Part shown: in pieces, positions 42,652-53,200 of the stretch
Position numbering within the stretch: position 1 is the stretch's first letter
Layout of the letters: the number at the start of each line of letters is the position of its first letter
Source: Bacidia rubella
Lineage: Eukaryota > Ascomycota > Lecanoromycetes > Lecanorales > Ramalinaceae
Reading direction: 5' to 3'
Assembly: GCA_032158265.1 (NCBI GenBank)
Contig: JAVTIF010000002.1
Span: 1,364,001 to 1,428,000 of the forward strand
Length of the DNA: 64,000 nucleotides
Notes under the pieces: model-generated
Told to the model about the DNA's origin: nothing
The model's input: only the letters and a program-made list of their open reading frames with translations
The model's database searches: none
Program-made: the position numbers and the translations under genes

Positions 42652-44922
42652 ATGCCGGCCAGAGCTTCGATGAGTCGAGCTACGCTTGGGCAAGGTCTAG
42701 ATAGAGAGGTATGTGGTGATCTACCTACTACGTACAATTGTACCTAAATCTGACCTCAGGTCTACCAAATAGTGTGCAAACTTGCAGATGAGCATCTCCA
42801 GGATGGAGGCGCTCGCAGGTCGACTTTCAGTGTGCCGGCAGTCTACGATAAGATCAAGAGATCAAATTCTAGCCTCAACAGGAAAAGCAAAAAATTACTT
42901 GAGAACAGCATCGAGCGTGTCCTAGAAGTCCTCAGACAGGATGAAGAAGGCAAAAGCGACGATGATAGTGAATCGTTGAGTGTTGACATTAGATCAAATG
43001 GCGTTGAAGCTCACGAGAATTCGATCGGCAACGTCAACAAGAGTATCGTCGGGGCATGGACTGTGCAGCAAATGCAGCCCAAGGGAGCAACAACCCCAAC
43101 AAGCGAGGCTCCACCTGTTCAGCCAGCCTCCGCAGGAACAAAAAAGCGGCATGTCAATGGCGAACCACCAGCCAAGCGACGGAAAGCAGCGCCGGACATC
43201 GATCGGTCACCTCCAACGCACTTGAGTCTTGCTGACCTCGGGGGAGTTGACGATGTCATTCAACAACTCAAAGATCTAATCGTGCTTCCCCTTTTGCTGC
43301 CCAAGATCTACATTGCTTCCAAGATACATCCACCTCGAGGCATTCTACTTCATGGTCCGCCCGGATGTGGAAAGACTATGATTGCAAATGCGTTCGCTGC
43401 CGAGCTGCGTGTACCATTCATTGCTCTCTCCGCTCCGTCAATAGTCTCAGGGATGTCTGGTGAGTCAGAGAAGGCTCTTCGTGAGCATTTTGAGGAGGCT
43501 AAGAAAGTGGCTCCGTGCCTTATCTTCATTGACGAGATTGATGCCATCACTCCAAAGCGCGAGAGTGCACAGCGAGAGATGGAGAAGCGCATAGTCGCGC
43601 AGCTTCTAACTTGCATGGACGAACTCTCTCTGGAGAAGACAGGTGGTAAGGCTGTATTAGTGCTTGCAGCAACAAACCGACCCGATAGCCTTGATGCAGC
43701 ATTGAGAAGGGGCGGTCGGTTTGATAAGGAGATCAACCTTGGAGTTCCGAGCGAAGCAGTGAGAGGTCAAATTTTGCAGGCGCTCACTAGAGAAATGCTG
43801 TTAGCTGATGATCTAGATTTTCGCCAATTAGCAAAGCTGACACCCGGTTTTGTTGGTGCTGACCTCAATGATCTTGTTTCGACAGCTGGATCAGCAGCGA
43901 TCAAACGCTTTCTCGACACGTTGAAAATAGAAAGCACGGAAATGGAGATCGATGGGGCTCAGGAGAAAGTGGCGGGCCAACTACTTGAGCTACGGCGACT
44001 CATCAAACGAGCCAAAGAACCCTCGCAAGTAGAAGCAACAGCTATAGCAGTCACCGCAAACGACTTCCTGATGGCTTTGCCCAAGATTCAACCTTCTTCC
44101 AAGCGTGAAGGATTTGCGACCATTCCTGACACGACATGGGAGGATATTGGGGCATTACGGCGGGTACGGGAAGAGCTATTGATAGCAATAGTAGAGCCGA
44201 TCAGAAGTCCAGAGAAGTATGAGCGCGTTGGGATCACCGCCCCCACTGGTGTTCTCCTATGGGGTCCTCCTGGCTGCGGAAAGACATTGCTTGCCAAAGC
44301 GGTGGCGAACGAGTCCAAGGCAAATTTCATCAGCGTTAAAGGTCCAGAGCTTTTAAATAAGTATGTTGGAGAGTCGGAACGAGCCGTTAGACAAGTGTTT
44401 GTTCGAGCTCGCTCATCCATTCCCTGTGTGATCTTCTTTGATGAACTCGACGCCCTGGTGCCCCGAAGAGACGATACACTGTCGGAGTCATCGGCTAGGG
44501 TGGTAAACACCTTACTAACTGAACTGGATGGGCTCAGTTCGAGGACGGGAATCTACGTGGTAGCAGCCACAAACAGACCTGATATCATTGACCCGGCAAT
44601 GCTTCGGCCTGGACGCTTGGAAACCCTTCTTTTCGTCGATTTACCAGATGCAGCAGAAAGAATAGACATCCTGCAGACCTTGACCAGGAAGATTTCCTTG
44701 CAATGCACGGAAGCAATAGCTGACGTCGCCCACGGCTGCGAAGGTTTTAGCGGAGCAGATCTCGAAAGTTTGGTGCGACAAGCAGGCTATGCTGCTGTAG
44801 GACGCAGCGATGATAGCATCGAACTCGAGGATTTTCTCAAAGCCAAGGTGAAGGTTCGACCCAGCGTGACTGACAGAAGCAAGTACAACAAGTTGAAATT
44901 GCAATGGGGAATACGAGAATGA
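42652..44922 (+). CDS. RIX7: Ribosome-biogenesis AAA ATPase RIX7 (NVL)
   Basis: Two exons (42652-42708 and 42760-44922) encode 739 residues; the 51-nt intron joins GQGLDRE to VYQIVCKLADE. The N-terminal winged region includes TFSVPAVYDKIKRSNSSLNR, followed by an NLS-like KKRHVNGEPPAKRRK. Two AAA modules follow. D1 has Walker A GPPGCGKT and Walker B CLIFIDEIDA. D2 has GVLLWGPPGCGKTLLAKAVA, Walker B VIFFDELDALVPRRDD and SRH ATNRPDIIDPAMLRPGR. RIX7/NVL extracts assembly factors from pre-60S particles in the nucleolus/nucleus. Length and both catalytic modules are complete. Confidence 0.95.
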
Positions 44923-45662
44923 AGAGGTCCTAAATAGACTTCACATCAAACCGTCGACGTAGCAGAAGCTCACCATCAAGGGTCCGAGTCTCTAGGGCCA
45001 CGCCAAGCATTGTATATCTGGGGTCAGATCAATAAGGTAAGCATTAATCCTTCGCGCCGATGTGAAGAAAACTTTGCTTTTGCTTCTGAGGGTGGATAGA
45101 ATGCGAGCTTGAATAATGCACGAAATTGAAATCGTGGGGCTGTGCTGGCAGTGTCGTGGCAGTGCAATCCTCTCAATCCTCTCAATCTCCCGCTCTTAGT
45201 ACTAACCGCCCGGGATTTGCGGTGCTCTGAACCATCGAGACGACGATCTGCCGGCAAGCGTGGTTATGAAACTCGTGAAACGTCTGAACGATTGGGCAGA
45301 TGCAGCCCTGTGAAGTTAGGTTTATGTCAAAACAACTGCGGCCAAACCTGGGTTAAACTTACCTTTATTACTTCTAACTACTCTTCATCCTCACTGCATC
45401 TGACTGCCGCTCTTCAGAGCCTTCATCCATGATGGGCACCGCTCATGCCTACCTTTTTGCTATGCATCGCGCCGTCCTCGTGAGTTGCGCAGCATGATTC
45501 TCTGCTATTTCTAGTCTTATGGCAATCATAGCCTGAAAATTATATCTTCGCTTTTATACTTGACGTAAGGATCAACCAAGCGTTTTTGCTCGTGTTTATT
45601 CATGAGGGGACTATCTTTTGATACATAGCTTTTTTGTTCGCATTTGCATTGATACCCTAAAA
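44923..45662. other. Intergenic region upstream of glutaminase A
   Basis: This 740-bp region includes the RIX7 3' UTR and the glutaminase promoter. A short imperfect repeat of CAATCCT/CTCAATC units occurs at about 45165-45190. The 96-codon frame at 45142-45432 shows no protein signature. Confidence 0.35.
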
Positions 45663-47831
45663 ATGTTGTTAGTCTGGGCTTCTTTACTGGTAGCTGCAAC
45701 TTTGCACTTCTCCTACGCTGAGTCAACCTTCAAGCCAGCACGTCCACCTGCTATTCCGTTGGCAGTCAAGTCACCTTATGTCAATTGTTGGCTTCAAGGA
45801 GCCAATGATGGCAAAAGAGACCTTGATCATGATGGCTATCTGGCAAGTAACTGGCCAAGCTTTTGGGCGTAAGTCAAATGGATCCTAATACATTCAGACG
45901 GTCGCATCCACTGACTCTCACTCAGAGGGCAAACTCTTGGCTGGACGGGCTTGATCCGCGTCGATGGGACTACGTACACCTGGATGGGAGAACCATTTCC
46001 TCTACCATCAACCGTATCTCAGAGCTCTTTTGAATACACCTCAACACAGAGCGTCTTCATTCAGCAGGTCGCTGAGGCTGTTCGACTGAACGTAACCTTT
46101 CTATCTCCTATCTATCCTAATGACCTGAAGCGTCAATCACTGCCGTTTTCCTACTTGACCGTTGGAGTTTCTTCGCTGGATGGCAGGTCCCACGAGGTCC
46201 AGATATACACGGACATCACTGCAGAGTGGATATCCGGGGATGTCTCTGCGACAGCAAATTGGCAGTATGGTGCCATATCTACTGATGGCAAGGGTTCACA
46301 CGAAGTCGCCTATCACCAAATATACCGCGAGGATCAGCTGCCTTTCTCAGAAAGTCTAGACATGACAGATTACGGAAAGTGGTATTACGCCACAGATAAT
46401 ACTGAAAAGCTAACCTTTCAGTCTGGGTCGCATGAGGATGTTCGTGGAAGCTTCGTGGACCAAGGAGCTCTCAAGAACTCCAATGACACAAAGTTTCGTG
46501 CAATCAACGACGATTATCCCATTTTTGGATTTGCTATCGACTTGGGCGAGCTTAACAAGGATTCGGTGGAAACGACTTTTTCAATCGGCCTTGCGCAAGA
46601 AGACGCTATTCAGCTTGCTGGCGATGGTGGCAACATAAAGAGTCCGTCCCTGTGGACGAGCTATTTTCCATCGGATCAAGAAGCTCTGAGTTTCTTCCAC
46701 AATGACTATGCTAATGCGGCCACTGCATCCATTGATTTAGATCACAAGATTGCAAATGACGCAGATGCTGCTGGTGGCTCGAACTATACCACTATTACCA
46801 GCCTCGCTTTAAGACAAGCATTCGGCACCAGCCAGCTGACTGGGACTCCGGAAGAGACATTCCTTTTCCAAAAAGAGGTCAGCTCTGCCGACAATGTTCA
46901 AACAGTCGATGTCATGTTCCCCTTTCACCCTCTTCTACTCTACACCAACCCAACATTATTGAAATACATGCTCGACCCTCTGTTGGTTAACCAAGAAGCA
47001 GGGAAGTACCCAAATAAGTATTCTATGCACGATCTTGGCACGAGCTACCCGAATGCAACTGGCCACCCCAAAGGTAAAGACGAACCAATGCCTTTGGAAG
47101 AATGCGGCAACATGATTATAATGTCCCTTGCTTATGCTCAGCGAACGGACGACACCGGATACCTGACCAAGCACTACAAGATCCTCAATCAATGGGCAGA
47201 ATTCCTGACTGACGAGGCTCTCATCCCAGCAAACCAACTATCTACAGATGATTTCTCCGGCCATCTTGCAAATCAGACGAACCTGGCCCTCAAAGGAATC
47301 ATCGGCATCCAAGCCATGTCCGCTATCGCCAAACTCACCGGAAATACAGACGACGCTGCCAATTACACCCAAGTCGCCCACGACTACATCCAACGGTGGC
47401 AGGACCTTGGGATTGCAAAAGATGCAGATCCTCCGCACACTACCCTCGCGTACGGCGAGAACGACAGCCATGGCCTTCTCTACAACCTCTACGCCGACCG
47501 CCTGCTCGACCTCAACCTCGTTCCAAAGGAAATTTACGACATGCAGAGCGACTTCTATCCCACAATCCGCGAGAAGTATGGGGTACCGCTGGACACGAGG
47601 CATGGGTACGCAAAGAGTGACTGGCAGCTATGGGCTGCAGCGGTGGCTTCACCAGACACGAAAGATAAGATAATTGGAGACATTGTGGCGTATATTAATG
47701 ACGCACCCACGAATAGAGGTATCTCGGACCTGTACGAAGTCGATACGGCAGCATTCCCTAAGGGTTTCACGTTTCAGAATAGGCCTGTGCAGGGAGGGTT
47801 GTTTAGTCTGTTAGCTCTGCCGAAGGGGTAG
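45663..47831 (+). CDS. gtaA: Secreted glutaminase A
   Basis: Two exons (45663-45868 and 45926-47831) give 703 residues; the 57-nt intron joins NWPSFW-AGQTLGWTGLIRV in frame. Residues 1-19 form a signal peptide (MLLVWASLLVAATLHFSYA). The mature part begins STFKPARPPAIPLAVKSPYV and continues with NCWLQGAN, typical of fungal glutaminase A (DUF5127/DUF4965/DUF1793 architecture). The C-terminal helical region includes NKYSMHDLGTSYPNATGH and DTRHGYAKSDWQLWAA. Several N-glycosylation sequons are present. The enzyme hydrolyses extracellular glutamine to glutamate and ammonia for nitrogen scavenging. The start at 45663 is chosen because it gives a good signal peptide; the upstream in-frame TTG does not. 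Confidence 0.93.
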
Positions 47832-47896
47832 GGCAGTCTAATCAATGAAAAGAAAATAAAGCTCATTCTGCATCCTTTCATAGTTCTTGAATCCCC

Positions 47897-47932
47897 GAAG
47901 CATGGATTTGAGCCGAAGTATGGATTTGAGCC
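47897..47932. repeat. Two-copy 18-bp tandem repeat
   Basis: GAAGCATGGATTTGAGCC at 47897-47914 is followed directly by a copy with one change (C to T at position 5). It lies between the convergent ends of the glutaminase and DUF7730 genes. Confidence 0.7.
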
Positions 47933-47952
47933 TAAGCTCCAGAAAGTATAAA

Positions 47953-49008
47953 TCATATCCAATCGAAGAAGCTCTGACCTACGGACATACAATGACCCGC
48001 TAGAAACAAGTGCGTCGTTTCTCCGCCCGGAATCCAACATGGAGGGGTTCCATTACGATTGTGTTCTGCCTTGTAGAGTCTCCTCCGATACCTTCTGTCA
48101 CCCACAAATGGTCTAGGTTTCACCGGAGATTTCCCTCCATCAGCACCCTCCCAAAGAACAGCATTTACCCACCCCGGTCTCGCGTCGTACTCGCTTACTG
48201 AAATCTGGACTTTCTCTGTCAAATCCCTCATACTTTCCTCGCGTGCTTCTCTCACACGTACGACGATAGGTTTAAGCGTACACAACGCCTCCTCATAATT
48301 AAGCCCCACGATCTCAAACACAGAAACTCTCAAACTAGTCACAAAAGGAGAAAGTATAGCTTTGAGCTCGCTGTGATACGTCTTCTCCATTAACCTCCCC
48401 AACGTTAACGTGAAATGCCTTACGTTCGGAAAATCACCCTGGAACCCGTGAGAAGCTTTCAAATACCTTGACCAGTCCAGCGAAGCTCGCCAGTGAGACT
48501 CGTTGTCATAATCGCGGTAGACGTCGTACAGAACGAGATGGAATTTCGAGATCAGGATGGAAGATGGAATCCGCCAGCGGAATTTGTTGGCGGTCACGGC
48601 GTCTTCGAACTGGAAGGTATTTCTTTGGAAGAAGAAAGCGGTGGTTTCTCGGTTTATGATACGACATGTTCGCAGGAGCGCGAAGCTCACCTCATCGCTA
48701 CTGGCGATGGAATCCGGGTGATTCGATAGTGAGCCAAGATCCCTTTTGTCTCCAATGGAAGTATAACTCTGCCACCGGAAGCCGTGGCGGAAAGGTTTGT
48801 GCTGCAACTTCAGTCGTATGTGTTCGAGACTGCGGCTTATGAGACGATTGTGTTTTCGGCGTTCGAAGAGGGATCGAGGGATGAAGATGTCGTTCGAAGA
48901 GATGAGTACTAGCTCGTATATTTGGTAGCGGATCTCAGGTGGGAGTTTCAGGAAGAGTGAGCTGCTGAGTGGGGCCACAGACGAACTGGTCGGCTGTTTT
49001 TTGGGCAT
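47953..49008 (-). CDS. DUF7730 (F-box-like) protein
   Basis: One exon encodes 351 residues from an ATG at 49008. Near the N terminus is an F-box-like segment, SLFLKLPPEIRYQIYELVLI, followed by the family signature SFALLRTCRIINRETTAFFF and an LRFEN-type block (FQRNTFQFEDAVTAN). A central region (FPNVRHFTLTLGRL) and a basic C-terminal portion complete it. Such proteins form large, expanded families in Pezizomycotina, and their function is generally unknown. Some may be substrate adaptors for SCF ubiquitin ligases; that is inference. The gene is convergent with the glutaminase gene. Confidence 0.75.
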   Translation of the reverse strand: MPKKQPTSSSVAPLSSSLFLKLPPEIRYQIYELVLISSNDIFIPRSLFERRKHNRLISRSLEHIRLKLQHKPFRHGFRWQSYTSIGDKRDLGSLSNHPDSIASSDEVSFALLRTCRIINRETTAFFFQRNTFQFEDAVTANKFRWRIPSSILISKFHLVLYDVYRDYDNESHWRASLDWSRYLKASHGFQGDFPNVRHFTLTLGRLMEKTYHSELKAILSPFVTSLRVSVFEIVGLNYEEALCTLKPIVVRVREAREESMRDLTEKVQISVSEYDARPGWVNAVLWEGADGGKSPVKPRPFVGDRRYRRRLYKAEHNRNGTPPCWIPGGETTHLFLAGHCMSVGQSFFDWI

Positions 49009-49252
49009 GTCGTCAAGCTAACTGCACTACAATGGTAATTCAATCAACACGATTGACTCGAGAAGCCTGCCTGGATTTCACTTCAAAGCAGGGCAAGTCA
49101 GTTTCTCCGCAAGTTCCGCGCAGGCAGCCCCAAAATGAGCCCTAAGTTGGGGGCTTTCCGGGCGAGGTTCCGCGAGTGGGGAGCCCCGCTCCGCTAAGGA
49201 ACCGATTCAGCGGGGAAGCATTGTATAACTCCAAAATCTACCCTCAATCTTT

Positions 49253-50590
49253 ATGCTTTCACCCAATGACCTTTTCACACTTCTAGAGACATGTCTCGAA
49301 GAGGTACGCAATCCAGAGAAATCGGACTCGATACCGCAATGTCCAGGTTCCACTATCCACCTTCTGAGCTCCCATCCCGCTGCACTCATCAAGCTCGCGC
49401 ACACAAAGATCCATAGCTTTCAATACAGTGAGGTACCAATATGTTGGCGCCGGCTTTTCACAGATGCTAGTATTTGTGAAGCTATCCACATTATACGAGA
49501 CAGTGTTGGAACAAATGATGGTCAAAACGGTGGAAATGAGCAAATCATTAAGGAAAACGAAAAAGCAGATGATCCAGCTTGGATTGGAGAGACAGTGCGA
49601 CTGTTGGACATGGCACAAATCATCGCCGGGGTGCCAGAAAGGGCAGAAATGATCGAGCAGATATTCAATGCTCTCCAACACTTGCTGGACTCAGTCGACG
49701 AGACTCCACCACGCAAAAGGAGGAAGAATGAAGTCGACAGCTTCCCCTCCGTGGGCGCCAACATCCCCACAATAAAGCACCAAATCCCAAGAACCAGCGT
49801 GCCTTCCATGTCAGAATTCGAAAAGCAGCTGCCCACCGCGCAACCACTGATCATCACAGACGCCCTGAGCCACTGGCCAGCCTTCCACGAGCGCCCCTGG
49901 TCCTCACCATCCTACCTGCTTCGCAAAACATTCAACGGTCGACGCCTCGTTCCCGTCGAGCTCGGTCGCAGCTACACAGACGCCGGCTGGGGTCAAGCGA
50001 TCGTGACGTTCAAGGAGTTCATGGACCGCTATATGCTCTCCAACCCCCTGCCCACCGCCTCTGACGAAGAAGCGGCAAGTATAGCCTACCTAGCCCAACA
50101 CGACCTCTTTGCGCAGATCCCTTCGCTTCGTAACGACATTTCGGTTCCGGACTATTGCTACACGGACCCGCCTCCACCCGCGGATGGGATGCCCCTGTCG
50201 AAGCTGCCAGCGCAACAAAAACTGGAGGAGCCGTTGCTGAACGCATGGTTCGGACCCGCGGGGACCGTGAGCCCTTTACACACGGATCCGTACCACAATA
50301 TCCTCTGCCAGGTGGTGGGACGGAAGTATGTGAGGCTGTACAGTCCGTGGGAGACGGAGAGGGTGTATCCGAGGGGTAAGGGCGAGAACGAGGTAGATAT
50401 GAGTAATACGAGCCAGGTTGACGTGGAAGGAGATGAGGTGGAGTTGGAGGAGAAATTTCCGCTATTGAAAGAGGCGAGGTATGTGGAGACGGTGCTGGAG
50501 GCGGACGAGGCGCTGTATGTGCCTGTGGGGTGGTGGCATTATGTTAGGAGCTTGGAGGCCAGCTTTAGTGTTAGCTTTTGGTGGAATTGA
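49253..50590 (+). CDS. JmjC oxygenase, KDM8/JMJD5-like
   Basis: This single-exon gene encodes 445 residues. The N-terminal ~150 residues are a helical region (LAHTKIHSFQYSEVPICWRR, RAEMIEQIFNALQHLLD). A basic patch, PPRKRRKNE (~160), is a likely NLS. The cupin_8/JmjC domain starts near 180 (FEKQLPTAQPLIITDALSHW). It contains the metal motif PLHTDPYHN (His343, Asp345) and the distal ligand GWWHYVRSL (His429), with WFGPAGTVS preceding it. The fold and His-x-Asp...His triad are complete. By similarity it is a 2-oxoglutarate-dependent protein hydroxylase or arginine/lysine-directed enzyme, probably nuclear. An acidic insert (VDVEGDEVELEEKF) sits between the ligands. It is convergent with the AlkB gene. 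Confidence 0.87.
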   Translation: MLSPNDLFTLLETCLEEVRNPEKSDSIPQCPGSTIHLLSSHPAALIKLAHTKIHSFQYSEVPICWRRLFTDASICEAIHIIRDSVGTNDGQNGGNEQIIKENEKADDPAWIGETVRLLDMAQIIAGVPERAEMIEQIFNALQHLLDSVDETPPRKRRKNEVDSFPSVGANIPTIKHQIPRTSVPSMSEFEKQLPTAQPLIITDALSHWPAFHERPWSSPSYLLRKTFNGRRLVPVELGRSYTDAGWGQAIVTFKEFMDRYMLSNPLPTASDEEAASIAYLAQHDLFAQIPSLRNDISVPDYCYTDPPPPADGMPLSKLPAQQKLEEPLLNAWFGPAGTVSPLHTDPYHNILCQVVGRKYVRLYSPWETERVYPRGKGENEVDMSNTSQVDVEGDEVELEEKFPLLKEARYVETVLEADEALYVPVGWWHYVRSLEASFSVSFWWN

Positions 50591-50986
50591 GTCTATTGAA
50601 TGAAGTTGTTTCATCGTCGCTTGCTTCATCATCCTGCTCTCCTCTCTCGTCAGTATATGGATTGACTTGCCATTTGCACTTTGCCTAGCGACTGTATGTG
50701 CAGATTCTCTCGATAGATTTGACGGGCAATAGTCACTCAACTCACCTGGTAGACAATTGTTTTTTCATGGATGTCTACCGGAAGAATCAGAAAACATCAG
50801 ATTGATATAAAGATGGCGCGAGATGTAGAATTACAGCTGTTAGTCGACTTCAAGCAAAAAGAAAGAAATGACATACACAAAGCAAAGGTAAGAGAATGGG
50901 AACGATTTGTAAGACTAAGATGTATCTTAAAGTCAGATGTTGCGGTCTATGTTCCTATTGATTGGAAGATGAAAACAGATCCGATG
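50591..50986. other. Convergent 3' intergenic region, KDM8-like / AlkB
   Basis: This 396-bp spacer lies between two convergent genes. It contains an A-rich stretch around 50790-50910 and no supported gene. Confidence 0.35.
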
Positions 50987-52546
50987 CTAGCCTTCATGTC
51001 GACTCTTCTGAGCCCAAGGTGGCTCTCCATCGTCATCAAACTCAGCCCATTGGAAGAACGAACACCTTTGAGAACATCAGTATGAAATTGGAGAAGAGAG
51101 AAGACATCAACCATACCCGTGCCGGCCAGGCGTGTTACCGACATGGCACATCCACATATATCTGCAAAACATTGGTCAGCTTTGCTTTGTACGGACAGTA
51201 CTAGAGGCAGCCTCATGTATGTAGACTGTACAGGAGTAGGTTCAAAATCTCAAGACTTGTAAGGCTGAAGAATGATGCTTGAAGATACTGACCTGCCTCG
51301 ATTTTCCTTCTTCCGCTGAACACACTTCAGCACGGTTGCCACTCCGCATTTGCACCGTGGTGTGAACTTAGGATGGAAGCTTTCCCTATAATGTCTGTAC
51401 GTAATATTGATTCGCTTATTACCAGCGATAGGATGAGGATCAATTGCTGATGCAGGGTGGATGCTGTGTTTCCACTCTTCTTGCATCTCGGCATGCATGA
51501 CCAGTAATGAGTTGTGTGGCAAGTGTATCGATATCTGCCCTTCCGCGTCCGCTCGTGAGTCTTTCGATGCATCCTCGTCGTCATGAGCGACAGTTTTACG
51601 AACCCGAAATTCTCCTGCAAGAAGTCAGCCTACTTATCAAGCGACCTTTGTCTGAAGAGGTCTCCCGACTTGCAACGCCTAGACTGATAGAGCCGATGGC
51701 TGCTCGTGGTCCAAGGTAGGTCAATTGATCTGAATGCCAGCCCACACTCTCGTTGCCTCCTGTGTAACAATTGACGAACGCTGCGTTGGGTTCCCATTTT
51801 CCCGGGTACTGATATTTCAGCTTTTGGCTCTGAGGATAAAAATCTTTGATGCGCCTTGCGATTTCTTCATTCACGACAGCCTCAACTTTGGGAGAGATAT
51901 TGCGCATCTGCGGCGTGATCTGGCGAACATCTTCCAAATAGCTGCCATTGTACAGGTATTCGTTCTTCTGCCTTTGCTGCTCCTCCAAGTTGTCGACATA
52001 GAAGCATGCAGAATGCGGCGACTGAACAACACTGTCAAAGATCTTGAACCTCGCCTTCTCAAACGTCGGTGCTTCGTCCAAGAGCTCCTTCAATAGATTC
52101 TCAGCCTCTTGCGCAGGAAGGAAGTTGTGAATGATGGAGCAAGGCGTGTGCTGTTCAACATCTTCCGGAGCAAACAGATGCAATGTCTGTCCTTTCTTGG
52201 TCAGTGTTCTGCACTTCTTCGACTGAGCTGATCCAGAAGCTATCCCTCTACCAAAAGCAGCAAGCGATGTTTGGTAGCCAATGCTTGGCGCAGGTCGCTT
52301 TCGTGGCGAGCTTGGCCCCTCGCTGTTACCCAGCATCCCTGACACTGCTTCGACCGAGCCATTTGACGTAACGAGTAGGTCCAGCAGTGTAGATTGGTCC
52401 ACTTTTGGATGCAACGAGTGTAATATTGCAAGCTTCAGATCGGTTGACGCCTCGTCGTTTTCATATTTATCAACCAAATTCGCTATGTGATTCGCGTCGT
52501 CGTTTTGCTTTACAACACGGTTTTTGCGAGAGATGAAGCCTTCCAT
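50987..52546 (-). CDS. AlkB-family dioxygenase with putative CUE region and GRF zinc finger
   Basis: Four exons (51670-52546, 51293-51614, 51117-51161, 50987-51065) sum to exactly 441 codons (440 residues). Residues ~35-75 form a CUE-like ubiquitin-binding segment (LKLAILHSLHPKVDQSTLLD). The 2OG-Fe(II) domain has the H-x-D motif in GWHSDQLTYLGP, the distal His in EEWKHSIHP and the 2OG-binding NKRINITYRHYRE. The spliced C terminus is a GRF-type zinc finger: PRCKCGVATVLKCVQRKKEN, then RGRYMWMCHVGNTPGRHGCS, then FFQWAEFDDDGEPPW. This suggests nucleic-acid repair of alkylation damage, with the GRF finger contacting DNA or RNA. The first intron has a weak GTCGGG donor but exact frame restoration (LGVA-REFRVRKT). 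The 45-nt exon 3 is essential for the zinc finger. Confidence 0.87.
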
Positions 52547-52554
52547 GGCTTGCC

Positions 52555-52884
52555 ATGATGGGGACAGGACCGAGTTGGGCGCTTGGGCTAATTGAAGATA
52601 GTGATTTTATCAGTCCGATGTTGCTACCAAACCCACCTTCTTACGCTAGGGTCTACGTTTCCCCACTGCCGAAGGAGTTTGAAATAGCGCTAAGAAACGA
52701 GGATGCAGCATCCTCAAGTATCGTCGACCATGGCCCGAGTCGGTTTCCAGAACGTAAAGCCGTACGCCTTACATTTACGTCTAATATATTTTTGCAAAAG
52801 CGTATCGCCACAATATTGGAAGCTGCCGTACTTGCGACCTCCGCGCCTTCTCCATTACTCTTGAGGCAGCATCCGAAGGAATAG
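52555..52884 (+). CDS. Doubtful small ORF divergent from the AlkB gene
   Basis: The frame encodes 109 residues from an ATG only 8 bp from the AlkB start on the other strand. It has a plausible composition (FPERKAVRLTFTSNIFLQKR, ILEAAVLATSAPSPLLLRQ) but no family I recognise. Two genes with start codons 8 bp apart would need overlapping 5' UTRs, so it may be the non-coding promoter of the AlkB gene. Confidence 0.25.
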   Translation: MMGTGPSWALGLIEDSDFISPMLLPNPPSYARVYVSPLPKEFEIALRNEDAASSSIVDHGPSRFPERKAVRLTFTSNIFLQKRIATILEAAVLATSAPSPLLLRQHPKE

Positions 52885-53200
52885 TGGGCCTTTGACTCTT
52901 GATCAAAACGGAGTGAGACACAGGGGAAGTACTGCTGACAGTTAGTACTCAGAGGTATAGGAGTTTAGGGATCAGTCAATAAAGTTAGCTTCGTGCAGAC
53001 AATTCTTGCTGTTGCTATGTTTACTTCACTCTCCATCACCATCACTCGGTGACGTTCCAAGACCCGTTCACGCCACTGAAGAACGTGATTTCACCGCCTT
53101 TTGGTGCATGTCGCGCTTTTCACCCTTCTTAGTGCTTTTTGCTCCTACTCTTGCTTCACTTCTTTGTTCTTTGAAAACTGCCGAATGAACGGATTGTGCA
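52885..53200. other. Intergenic region upstream of the RBR gene
   Basis: This 316-bp segment is presumably the RBR promoter. A T- and C-rich tract lies at about 53100-53180. No other feature is seen. Confidence 0.3.
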
